Source of the DNA: Verrucomicrobiota bacterium | GTDB taxonomy: Bacteria; Verrucomicrobiota; Verrucomicrobiia; Verrucomicrobiales; Akkermansiaceae | NCBI GenBank assembly: GCA_026397725.1 | Contig: JAPLUI010000393.1 | Span: 1 to 43,793 of the forward strand | Reading direction: 5' to 3' | DNA length: 43,793 bases | Part shown: one piece after another, positions 8,227 through 15,489 of the stretch | How positions within the stretch are numbered: the first letter of the stretch is position 1 | Layout of the letters: every line of letters starts with the position of its first letter | Program-made: the position numbers and the translations under genes | Notes under the pieces: model-generated | The model's input: only the letters and a program-made list of their open reading frames with translations | Told to the model about the DNA's origin: nothing | The model's database searches: none

Positions 8227-8246
8227 TTTTCCAAACGGAAGGTCAT
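8210..8246. promoter_or_regulatory. 11-bp inverted repeat between gene 7312-8226 and the Xis-like gene
   Basis: ATGACCTTCCG (8210-8220) pairs perfectly with CGGAAGGTCAT (8236-8246) across a 15-base spacer that contains the stop codon at 8224-8226. There is no convincing T-tract after it. It is 33 bases upstream of the Xis-like start, so it could be an operator for an element regulator or a weak attenuator. Confidence 0.5.
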
Positions 8247-8279
8247 TGAGCCGCATTTTGGCGTAATTGCTTCGCTCGT

Positions 8280-8504
8280 ATGAGCAACCAACACGCCTCA
8301 ACAACATTGGTCGGCCTTGAAGAAGGTCGGAAATCCGTCTTCGGCACCAGCCCGGAAGCCCCGTCAAAACGCACTTTCGCCGAGTGGAAGGCGCGAGGCT
8401 TCTTCCCATTTGTGAAGATCGGCAAGCGCGTGTTCGTGGACCCCTCGGAAGTCCGCCGCGCGCTTGATCGCCGGTTCAAGATCAACGCCGTCGCAGTCAG
8501 ATAA
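8280..8504 (+). CDS. AlpA/excisionase-like winged-helix DNA-binding protein
   Basis: A 74-residue protein. Residues about 30-68 match the MerR-like excisionase/HTH_17 pattern: KRTFAEWKARGFFPFVKIG, then KRVFVDPSEVRRALDRR. The pattern is a short recognition helix, the conserved G.FPFVKIGKRV wing and a terminal helix. Proteins of this class (AlpA, Xis) bend DNA at att sites and activate excision or early transcription. The location next to the integrase and before the replication genes fits. The 21 bases to the next tiny ORF contain a GGAAGG ribosome-binding site. Confidence 0.78.
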   Translation: MSNQHASTTLVGLEEGRKSVFGTSPEAPSKRTFAEWKARGFFPFVKIGKRVFVDPSEVRRALDRRFKINAVAVR

Positions 8505-8524
8505 GCCCCGGAAGGCCAGATGCC

Positions 8525-8650
8525 ATGACCCGGGTCCTCACGTCCGCTGGAATCCTCGCTGCCGCGCTGGCGGCCGCGGGGAACCGCTGGTCCGCCGCCG
8601 TTGAGACCATCGTCGTCGTGCCTGGAATCCTGAACCCCATTTTCACATGA
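8525..8650 (+). CDS. Tiny ORF 1 (41 aa), Ala-rich
   Basis: Starts at ATG 8525, 9 bases after a GGAAGG ribosome-binding site, and ends in a TGA that overlaps the next ATG (ATGA). It encodes MTRVLTSAGILAAALAAAG and a short hydrophobic tail including IVVVPGILNP. It could be a small membrane peptide or merely a coupling leader. Support comes from the RBS and the chain of overlapping starts and stops leading to the helicase gene. Confidence 0.45.
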   Translation: MTRVLTSAGILAAALAAAGNRWSAAVETIVVVPGILNPIFT

Positions 8651-8766
8651 GCCGCAAACGCAAATACCAAAAGCCGCAGGAAGTCTTCATCGAGTATCCG
8701 CCCGAGCGCCGCGGCAAGCGCGAGTCCGGAAGTCCAACCGCGCAACCCCTCACCCTGCTTACCTGA
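8647..8766 (+). CDS. Tiny ORF 2 (39 aa), basic, coupled to the helicase gene
   Basis: Begins within the ATGA overlap with tiny ORF 1. Its TGA shares one base with the helicase ATG (TGATG at 8764-8768). It encodes a basic peptide starting MSRKRKYQKPQEVFIEYPPE. The two-sided overlap strongly suggests it is translated, at least to couple helicase synthesis. No family is recognised. Confidence 0.5.
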   Translation: MSRKRKYQKPQEVFIEYPPERRGKRESGSPTAQPLTLLT

Positions 8767-10232
8767 TGAAAGCCCCACCCTTAAACGAACGGGGCGGCCC
8801 CCGCGAAGAAGCCGCCCGCAATTCAAATCAATCTCGCCGGGAAGCTATCACCGCCAGCGGCCAAGGCAAGGAAAATGATCTCGCCGCCGCGCTTGGCGTT
8901 GATAACTTTCCCGACTATTATCACGCACCACGCGAAAAGTTCATTGTCAGAAATCGGGCAGGGCGTTGGAACCCGTTTTCATACAGCCTGTATAGGAAAA
9001 TCTTGACCGAACGCGGACTGAATCCGAAGCCAGAAAAAGGCGTCCCGCTATCCGATTGCGATCTCGCCGCCCTGACTGTTCAATCCTCAAATGACGTATC
9101 TGAATACGGACCTTTGTGTGGCCGCAACGCGGGATTCATCGAAGAGAACGGAACGCGATTCCTGGTCACCGAAGACATGAACCTGATCGAGCCCGCCGAG
9201 GGTGAGTGTCCCGCCGTTGTCGCTGTCATTGCGGGGCTGTTCAGGAACGGGGAAAACGAAGTGATCGGAGTGGCACAAATGCACACGCTCCTAGGCTGGC
9301 TTCAGTCGTCGGTGGTTGCGTTGCGTGCTGGCCGCCAGCAACAGCAACAAACGCTTGTGATTTGCGGCCCAAGAGATTGCGGAAAGTCCTTTTTTCAGCA
9401 CCATATTGTCACTCCATGCCTGGCCGGTCGAAGCGCAGATGCCAAGCGGGCGTTTCTGAACGACAATCAATTCAATGCGGACTTGTTCAAGGCCGAGCAC
9501 CTGTTCTTAGACGATTGCCGAGCGTCAACGGCTATTCGAGACCGATTGATACTAGGCGGGCATTTGAAAACCCATACCGCAGGTGCATCGGTTCAATCAC
9601 TCCACGGCAAGTGCAAGGACGCTCTCAATGTCAGGCCTTGGTGGCGTATCACGATTTCGGTCAATGATGATCCTGAATCACTCATGATTTTGCCGCCGCT
9701 CAATGAGGACATCGCGGACAAAATCATTCTGCTCCGTGCCAGCCGCTTTGAGTTTCCGGAACCTGCCAGTACCGGTGATGAACGGGCCAGGTTTGCCAGC
9801 ATAATCAGGGATGGGCTGCCAGCGTTCATCCACTGGCTATTGCACAGCTACAAAATCCCCGCGGCTTACGCCGACCCCCGCCGATACAACATCGCCACGT
9901 TCCACCACCCGGACTTGAAAGATGCGCTCGAAGGCCTATCACCCGAGGCGGAACTGCTCGACCTCATCGATCTGGTCATGAAAGTGGATTTTCAGCATGG
10001 CCTCGTTTGGATCACGGCGGAGAAGTTGGAAGAGCGCATCCGCGCGGGGGATGAGCACCGCGCCAACCGAATTTTCACCTACCGCCAAGCGTGTGCGAAA
10101 TATCTGCACAGGCTTTCAGTGAAACGCCCCGACCGGGTGGAAAAAAGTAGAACTGCCGAAGGCAACGGCTGGAACCTTATTCCAAAGCCAGCCGCTTCAA
10201 TGGAGGGTGTGGAGGGTGAATCTTCATTCTGA
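8766..10232 (+). CDS. P-loop replication helicase, DUF5906/VapE-like
   Basis: A 488-residue protein. The central ATPase shows Walker A CGPRDCGKSFF (about residues 200-210), Walker B HLFLDD (about 250-255) and a sensor-like stretch WWRITISVNDDPES, the layout of SF3-like or virulence-associated-E helicases of phages, plasmids and phage satellites. The N-terminal 150 residues (NFPDYYHAPREKFIVRN) have no primase motifs I can see; priming is probably supplied by the next protein. It is expected to unwind the element's own origin, and iteron-like repeats begin inside its last codons (10201). An N-terminal helicase of unknown specificity is the cautious reading; the replication role is inferred from family and context. 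Confidence 0.75.
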   Translation: MKAPPLNERGGPREEAARNSNQSRREAITASGQGKENDLAAALGVDNFPDYYHAPREKFIVRNRAGRWNPFSYSLYRKILTERGLNPKPEKGVPLSDCDLAALTVQSSNDVSEYGPLCGRNAGFIEENGTRFLVTEDMNLIEPAEGECPAVVAVIAGLFRNGENEVIGVAQMHTLLGWLQSSVVALRAGRQQQQQTLVICGPRDCGKSFFQHHIVTPCLAGRSADAKRAFLNDNQFNADLFKAEHLFLDDCRASTAIRDRLILGGHLKTHTAGASVQSLHGKCKDALNVRPWWRITISVNDDPESLMILPPLNEDIADKIILLRASRFEFPEPASTGDERARFASIIRDGLPAFIHWLLHSYKIPAAYADPRRYNIATFHHPDLKDALEGLSPEAELLDLIDLVMKVDFQHGLVWITAEKLEERIRAGDEHRANRIFTYRQACAKYLHRLSVKRPDRVEKSRTAEGNGWNLIPKPAASMEGVEGESSF

Positions 10233-10353
10233 ATGGGAAAATTTCACCCCGCATCCCATTTCGTGGAGGGTGTGGAGGGTGTTTTACCTTATCAATACGC
10301 GAGAAGAATATAATATATAGAGGGAGTTGGAAAATCACCCTCCACGCCCTCCA
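10201..10353. other. Putative replication origin: three double iterons and an A/T-rich tract
   Basis: TGGAGGGTGTGGAGGGTG occurs exactly at 10201-10218 and 10264-10281. Its reverse complement with one mismatch occurs at 10336-10353. Each copy is itself a doubled TGGAGGGTG. Between the second and third copies lies a weak-pairing tract (GAATATAATATATAGA near 10306-10321) in otherwise GC-rich DNA. The position between the helicase and primase genes and the iterons-plus-AT arrangement are typical of Rep-dependent origins. Origin function is inferred. Confidence 0.6.
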
Positions 10354-10357
10354 CACC

Positions 10358-11311
10358 ATGAAATCGTCCATCGACATCACAAAATTGGAAAAGGTCAGGC
10401 GCACTGCTTCCAAGATCACAGCCCGTTGTCCGGCCTGCGCCGCGACAGGTGGTGACAAGGCAGGTGTTCACCTGTTTATCAATCCCGAAACCGGACAGTT
10501 CGGCTGCGCCGCCTTCCCCGCCGACCGCGAACACCGTCGCAAAGTTTCTGCCATCGTCGGCACCAAGGGCGAGCGTGACCCCGAGGCCGAGCGCCAGTGG
10601 CGGGCGGGCCGAGTCAAGGTTGCGGCAGCCAAGCTAGAAGGGAAGCAACTCGCGAGGGCCGCCGAGGCGAAGCTGGCCTCGATCATTGCCGCCCATCCGT
10701 GGACGGAAGCAGAGGTGCGCCGCGACTCGCCAGAACAACGGCTAGGCTGGCTTTGCGACCCGCGCCGCTTTCTCGCCGCCTTGTTTGATCCGGCCGCCGT
10801 GGTATGGACCGGCGGCAAGAAACAGAGCGGGCACGCACGCCACGCCGCCCGCTGGCGATCCGTGCTAGACTGGCAGGAAGCGCCAGAGGAAACGGTCGGC
10901 CCGATGGTGACGCCCGCCACATGGCAACCGGGCACCCTGTCACGATCTGGCGCGAACGTGGCAACCGCGCCTTTCGTCGTGCTCGACTTTGACGAATTCA
11001 ACGGGAAGGTCCCGACGACGCCTGAGGAACTGCGGCAGCACCTCGCCGCCTCGCTGGCGGTCATTCGCTGGTTGCGCGAAGGGTTGGCTTGGCAACTCGC
11101 CGCAATCCTTTTCACCGGCTCCAAGAGCCTTCACGCGTGGTTTCACATGTTGCCTGCAGCCACGCTGGACCAATTGCGCAACACAGCGCCCGCGTTTGGA
11201 ATTGATGCTGGTTTGATAGGGCACCCCGAACATCCTTGCCGCCTGCCGGGGTGGATACACCCCAAGACGGGACGGGAGTGCCGTGTCCTTTGGCTTCAAC
11301 GCGAGCAATGA
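10358..11311 (+). CDS. Zinc-finger primase-like protein (AEP/PrimPol type)
   Basis: A 317-residue protein. Residues about 24-60 form a CHC2-like zinc-binding module (CPACAATGGDKAG then FGCAAFPADREH). The C-terminal half has the marks of an archaeo-eukaryotic-type primase: VVLDFDEF (DxD, metal ligands), FTGSKSLHAWFHM (the S.H motif) and CRLPGWIHPKTG (conserved Arg). It would synthesise primers for replication from the iteron origin immediately upstream, working with the helicase at 8766-10232. The ATG at 10358 directly abuts the third, inverted iteron, so replication-protein binding there could repress this gene. Zinc ligands and fold are pattern-based. Confidence 0.7.
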   Translation: MKSSIDITKLEKVRRTASKITARCPACAATGGDKAGVHLFINPETGQFGCAAFPADREHRRKVSAIVGTKGERDPEAERQWRAGRVKVAAAKLEGKQLARAAEAKLASIIAAHPWTEAEVRRDSPEQRLGWLCDPRRFLAALFDPAAVVWTGGKKQSGHARHAARWRSVLDWQEAPEETVGPMVTPATWQPGTLSRSGANVATAPFVVLDFDEFNGKVPTTPEELRQHLAASLAVIRWLREGLAWQLAAILFTGSKSLHAWFHMLPAATLDQLRNTAPAFGIDAGLIGHPEHPCRLPGWIHPKTGRECRVLWLQREQ

Positions 11312-11438
11312 TTTTCGTACGCGATTCCGGCCGGTTGAAACTTCCGCGGAACCTGGCGGGAGTTTGCGGCGCATGCTGCCCCCGCCGCAGCCGGTGCCAA
11401 AGCTGAGGCCGGTACTGACGCCGTATCGCCTGACCTGA
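11283..11438 (+). CDS. Small Pro-rich ORF (51 aa) overlapping the primase end
   Basis: A GTG at 11283 preceded by GGGAG opens a frame of 51 codons (SFGFNASNDFRTRFRPVE ... LPPPQPVPKLRPVLTP) ending at 11438, overlapping the primase C-terminus by 29 bases. An alternative ATG at 11308 in another frame gives 32 codons ending at 11406. Neither resembles a known protein. Listed because it fills most of the 187-base gap before the TerS-like genes and has a good Shine-Dalgarno. Confidence 0.35.
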   Translation: MSFGFNASNDFRTRFRPVETSAEPGGSLRRMLPPPQPVPKLRPVLTPYRLT

Positions 11439-11498
11439 TCGAGACCGGCCCTGACATGCGCCCGTTACGCGGCGGCCCGCATCGGCTACACTGAACGC

Positions 11499-12029
11499 AT
11501 GAAACCAACCTCCAAACGGCGCACCGGACTGCTGCCGAGGCAGGAGTTGTTCTGCGCGTTCGTCGCCGCCGGAATGAGCGGCACCGACGCCTGGCTGAAG
11601 GCCGGTTACAAAGTGGAGAGGGAAACGGCGAGGAGAAATGCCTCCGAAAGCCTGACAAAACCGGACGTGGCTGCCCGAGTCGCTGAACTCCAAACCCCGA
11701 AGATCGATAAAGCCCTGCTTTCAAGGGATCGCAAGCGCGAATTACTCATGCAGGAAATCGAGGAGAAGAAGTTCAAACCCGCCGATTGGCTGCGGGCAAT
11801 CGAGTTGGATGCCAAGCTCGCAGGCCACTTCGCGCCAGAACAAGTGACGGTCGAGGCCGGGCGGAAGACGCTGGACGGCATCAAAGAACGTGCGGAGCGG
11901 GTCGCCAGCGTGCTCAACCTCCGGGCCAGAATGAAATCGGCGGCAGGTTCCGAAAGCAACGGAGCCAATGGACCCTCGCTCTTGAGTTCGGCGACTTGCG
12001 CCCGTCGCGACATTGCCCAGCGGGTGTAA
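11499..12029 (+). CDS. Small-terminase-like (TerS/Terminase_2) protein 1
   Basis: A 176-residue protein with the N-terminal helix-turn-helix layout of phage small terminases: LLPRQELFCAFVAAGMSGTDAWLKAGY, ARRNASESLTKPDVAARVAEL. This corresponds to the family pattern LTpkQe.Fc...l.g.na..Aa..AGYs ... Anrll.k.dV..Ri.eL. The C-terminal region shares the block TVEAGRKTLDGIKERAERVAS with its neighbour, followed by a low-complexity tail with NGANG. Small terminases recognise pac or cos DNA and hand it to the large terminase. No large terminase is present in the window, so it could redirect a helper phage's machinery or act as a DNA-binding regulator. Confidence 0.65.
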   Translation: MKPTSKRRTGLLPRQELFCAFVAAGMSGTDAWLKAGYKVERETARRNASESLTKPDVAARVAELQTPKIDKALLSRDRKRELLMQEIEEKKFKPADWLRAIELDAKLAGHFAPEQVTVEAGRKTLDGIKERAERVASVLNLRARMKSAAGSESNGANGPSLLSSATCARRDIAQRV

Positions 12030-12038
12030 AATCCGGCC

Positions 12039-12620
12039 ATGAACATCCGCCAAGATAGATTTGCTGAACTGGTTGCCGGTGGGATGGCAGGAGGCCCCGC
12101 GTATGTCGAGGCAGGCTTCAAGGTTTCTCCGACGGTGGCAAAAGCGAATGCCTGTCGGCTGCTTACAAATGCTAACGTCGCAGCACGGATCAAGGAACTC
12201 CGGTCAAAAGCGGCTGGAAAATCAGAGTTCAAGCGTGCCGACATGGTCCGGTTCCTGGTCTCTGTGCTACAAACACCGGTCGGAGAGATCGACGCGAACA
12301 GCCCACTGGCGCAAGAGGTGACTATCGACACGATTGGCGAGGCCACCATCCGCAAGCGCGTCAAGATGATGGGCAAGATCGAGTGCGCCCGCCTGCTGGT
12401 CGATATCATGGGTTGGAAGGCGCCCGACCAGATGACGTTGGAGACCGGCCCGAAAACGCTGGCGGCAGTCAAGGAACGGGCGGAGCGGGTGGCGAGTGCG
12501 CTGGACCTGCAAGCCCATCTGCGGGCCAAGGCTCAGGCAGCAGCCAACGGGCACTCGAACGGCAACGGCCACGCGACCGCCAGCAGTGCCCTCTCGCGCT
12601 GGCCACTCCCGAACCCATAG
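12039..12620 (+). CDS. Small-terminase-like (TerS/Terminase_2) protein 2
   Basis: A 193-residue paralogue of the preceding gene, starting 9 bases after its stop. The N-terminal HTH region is IRQDRFAELVAGGMAGGPAY, VEAGFKVSPTVAKANACRLL and ANVAARIKELRSKA. The central ADMVRFLVSVLQTPVGEID segment resembles the oligomerisation region of TerS proteins. The C-terminal block TLETGPKTLAAVKERAERVA aligns with the first protein, then a Gly/Asn-rich tail (NGHSNGNGHATA). The shared C-terminal block with diverged N-terminal halves suggests duplication followed by divergence in DNA specificity or partner. Only about 90 bases separate it from the convergent cargo gene. Confidence 0.65.
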   Translation: MNIRQDRFAELVAGGMAGGPAYVEAGFKVSPTVAKANACRLLTNANVAARIKELRSKAAGKSEFKRADMVRFLVSVLQTPVGEIDANSPLAQEVTIDTIGEATIRKRVKMMGKIECARLLVDIMGWKAPDQMTLETGPKTLAAVKERAERVASALDLQAHLRAKAQAAANGHSNGNGHATASSALSRWPLPNP

Positions 12621-12710
12621 CCGCCTGCGGTGTCAGTGGAATTTCGCGCTGGAATCCGGCGAATTCCCCGCCGGCGTGAATGGTCGCCTCCAAAACACCG
12701 CGGCACAGGG

Positions 12711-15152
12711 CTAGTTCAGCTTCAAGCGGAAGAAGCGATGATGCACAGCCGGGCTGTAAGGGACGGAAATCACAAGGTCGCTGCCATTACCGACTTGAGG
12801 CGGACCAAGATCCGCCCAACTGTCATGCAGCAAGTCGTTGGACCCTTGAAGCTGGTAGGCACGGCCGGAAACCGCAGATTTCACGGTTACCTTCACGTAG
12901 CCACCCGAGATTTCGATTCTCGGTCCCACCAGATCCTGGGCAAAAAAAGGCGGCTTTGTGACCGTAACGGTAAAGGTCTTGCTGGCCGTGTTTCCCAGCG
13001 GATCGCTCGCCGTGGAAGTCACGGTCGTGGTGCCGATTGGGAAGATTGTGCCGGAGGGTGGGATGTCCGTGGTTGGAACAAAGCCGCTCAAGCTGTCTAT
13101 GGCAAAACTCATGAAGATCACCTCCGCGCCCTCGGGCGTCACGGCATCGATAGTGATGTTCGCAGGCACAAAGATCACTGGCGGACTCGTGTCGGGCATG
13201 ACTTTTACCGTGTAGGTTTTGGTGGTGATTCCATCCTGAGCGGTTACGACAACCGTGATTGTGGCGACACCCCCGCTCAGGCTGATGGTCTGGCTGGGAA
13301 TTCCAGACGCACCAGCCACCCCGTTGACAGCAACCGTTGCCGCGCCGTCCAGGGTGGTGGGAGTAACTCTCATGGTCGTCGCCGAAGTCGAGACGCCCGC
13401 GGTGTAATTCTTGACTGCGGGAGCGAAAACCGGATTCAGCGTGCCGGTGCTCAGTTCCAGATACAGGAGGTTCGCGTCGGTCCTGAGAGTCGTGAATGTC
13501 ATGTCTTCACCCTTGCTAACGCCGGCAGCGGTCGTGCCAATTGCCCGGTAATGATAGGTGGCACCCGGAGTGAGACCGGTAAGGTCCGCGCTCACCGATG
13601 TCGTGCTGGTTCCGGTGATCGTTCCGGGAACGCTGACCACAGTTCCGTAAGAGAGTGTCAGGCCATACTCAAAGGATGCGGTTGTGCTGTATCCGTTTGC
13701 ATACACACTGCCATTGAGGGTCACACTGGAGGCGGTCATGGATGACGTCGTCAACGTTGTTACCGCAGGCCACAGCGGAGACGCCACTATTGCGAGACTG
13801 TGCTGCGCGTAAACACCACTGACTCCCGTCACAAAGCGTTCGCCAACAGCCAACGTGGCCATGCTCACCGCTACAGGCACGGCACTTTCCGTCGTGGTGT
13901 TGTTACCCAACTGGCCATAGCCATTGTCTCCCCAGGAGGCCAGCGTACCGTCAGAGCACAAGGCAAGGCTGAGATTGTAGCCCGCTGCCACCGCTATGAC
14001 CATTTTGCCCGAGAGCACTCCCGCTGCGTTGACCGCCACCGGCACCGGGCTGTCTGTTACACTACCGTTACCCAACTGGCCGTAAGCGTTGTATCCCCAT
14101 GCGGCCAGCGTGCCGTTGGAGCACAGCGCGAGGCTGTGGGCACTACCATAAGCGCCGCTGGCGGCGACCGCAACTACCGTCTTATCAGCGAGGACTCCCG
14201 CCGTGCTCACCGCAACTGGAACCTTGCTCTGCACATTGCTGTTGTTGCCCAACTGGCCATAGTTATTGTCACCCCAGGAGGTCAGCGTGCCGTCAGAGCA
14301 TAAGGCAAGGCTGTGGGACGAGGCGAAACTACCGCCCGCTGCTATCGCGACCACCGTTTTGCCCGAGAGCACTCCCGCCGTGTTGACCGCCACCGGCACC
14401 AGGCTGTTAGTGGTGCTGTTATTGCCCAACTGCCCGTTCGAATTGAAGCCCCATGCGGCCACGGTGCCGTCGGAGCACAGGGCAAGGCTGTGATAACCGC
14501 CCGCCGCCACCGCCACGACCGGTTTGCCTGAAAGCACTCCCGCTGTGTTTACTGCCAACGGGTGATTACTGCTTTGCGTCGTGCTGGCGTTCCCCAACTG
14601 ACCCCAATTGTTGTATCCCCATGCGGCCACGGTGCCGTCGGAACACAGGGCCAGGCTGTGATAGTAGCCCGCCGCCACCGCGACAACCGTCTTACCAGCG
14701 AGGACTCCCGCCGTGCTTACCGCAACCGGAATAGAACTCTGCGTAAAGGTGTTGTTGCCCAACTGGCCATAGCTGTTGTCTCCCCAGCTAACCGGCCGGG
14801 TATTGGCCCATTGGAGAACCAAGTCGTTGCCCGTGCCACCATAGTAGTTGGCCACATACCGATACGGGATGCCCTGATAGGTCAGTCCCACAATCTGCCC
14901 TTGTGCCAGATTGTCGAAACTCCCTTGGATAAAACCGGGACCAGTGTTCTTCACCACCCACAGGTTCGCGCCGATGGCGGGAGCGTAGTTCAGGGTGAAG
15001 ACCACCGTGTTGCCGGTGGCCGAATAAGCCGCGGCGGTGACCGGCACGTCGCCGGCCGAACTGTAGGTGGCGTTGACCACTGCGGCCCGTGCGGAATGCA
15101 AGAAGACCGGCAGCGTAACGAAAAGCGCAAGGAAGAGTTTGCTGGAAATCAT
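12711..15152 (-). CDS. Secreted RCC1-repeat / cadherin-like / HYR protein (cargo)
   Basis: An 813-residue exported protein. A signal peptide (MISSKLFLALFVTLPVFLHS, cleavage likely after ARA) leads into six RCC1-type blade repeats, each with WG.N..GQLGN and HSLALCSDGT cores. A fibronectin-III-like domain follows (VTLNGSVYANGYSTTASFEY ... YHYRAIGTTAAG), then a cadherin-like beta-sandwich (LSTGTLNPVFAPAVKNYTAG), a HYR domain (DTSPPVIFVPANITIDA ... VTSTASDPLGNTASKTFTV) and a terminal domain YQLQGSNDLLHDSWADLG ending HHRFFRLKLN. RCC1-HYR modules are common in verrucomicrobial extracellular proteins and suggest adhesion or ligand binding. It is transcribed opposite to the replication genes and lies inside the mobile element, so it behaves as cargo. 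Function is unknown. Confidence 0.85.
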   Translation of the reverse strand: MISSKLFLALFVTLPVFLHSARAAVVNATYSSAGDVPVTAAAYSATGNTVVFTLNYAPAIGANLWVVKNTGPGFIQGSFDNLAQGQIVGLTYQGIPYRYVANYYGGTGNDLVLQWANTRPVSWGDNSYGQLGNNTFTQSSIPVAVSTAGVLAGKTVVAVAAGYYHSLALCSDGTVAAWGYNNWGQLGNASTTQSSNHPLAVNTAGVLSGKPVVAVAAGGYHSLALCSDGTVAAWGFNSNGQLGNNSTTNSLVPVAVNTAGVLSGKTVVAIAAGGSFASSHSLALCSDGTLTSWGDNNYGQLGNNSNVQSKVPVAVSTAGVLADKTVVAVAASGAYGSAHSLALCSNGTLAAWGYNAYGQLGNGSVTDSPVPVAVNAAGVLSGKMVIAVAAGYNLSLALCSDGTLASWGDNGYGQLGNNTTTESAVPVAVSMATLAVGERFVTGVSGVYAQHSLAIVASPLWPAVTTLTTSSMTASSVTLNGSVYANGYSTTASFEYGLTLSYGTVVSVPGTITGTSTTSVSADLTGLTPGATYHYRAIGTTAAGVSKGEDMTFTTLRTDANLLYLELSTGTLNPVFAPAVKNYTAGVSTSATTMRVTPTTLDGAATVAVNGVAGASGIPSQTISLSGGVATITVVVTAQDGITTKTYTVKVMPDTSPPVIFVPANITIDAVTPEGAEVIFMSFAIDSLSGFVPTTDIPPSGTIFPIGTTTVTSTASDPLGNTASKTFTVTVTKPPFFAQDLVGPRIEISGGYVKVTVKSAVSGRAYQLQGSNDLLHDSWADLGPPQVGNGSDLVISVPYSPAVHHRFFRLKLN

Positions 15153-15489
15153 GGAAGTATTGGCACTTGCCCTGGCTGTCGATACCGGTTTCCCCGGCCG
15201 GAGTCACGCACGGAATCAACTTCTTCAAATGTGGGACTGGTCGCGGCGCTGGCGTCGGGCATGGGGGCGGGAACGGTTGCACACCCGGCGAAAGGTCATG
15301 CGTCTGCCGGAATCGTGGATGGATTCCAGCAGATTCCCGGCGGCTAGGCAAGGGCGCGTGCGGGACTATTAGGATTTCCGAAACTCTCGGTTTGGCTGGA
15401 AACGGCCTGGCACAAGGGCCCGGGGGAATTGTCTTGGTTGTTGCTGGTCCTGGGGGCGAAACTTGTCGATAAATCCCAATTCTGAAGCC
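15153..15489. promoter_or_regulatory. Divergent intergenic region between the two cargo genes
   Basis: These 337 bases separate the start codons of the RCC1 protein (minus) and the leucine-rich-repeat protein (plus), so both promoters should lie here. I could not assign convincing -35/-10 elements. A TTG at 15463 is in frame with the downstream gene but lacks a clear RBS. No RNA gene or long repeat is visible. Confidence 0.35.

Noticed and set aside
10201..10353. Iterons as CRISPR repeats
   Set aside because: Only three copies, one inverted, with unequal gaps and the first inside a coding sequence; iteron origin fits better.
12630..13745. 371-codon plus-strand frame
   Set aside because: Antisense to the RCC1/HYR gene, whose domains are unmistakable.
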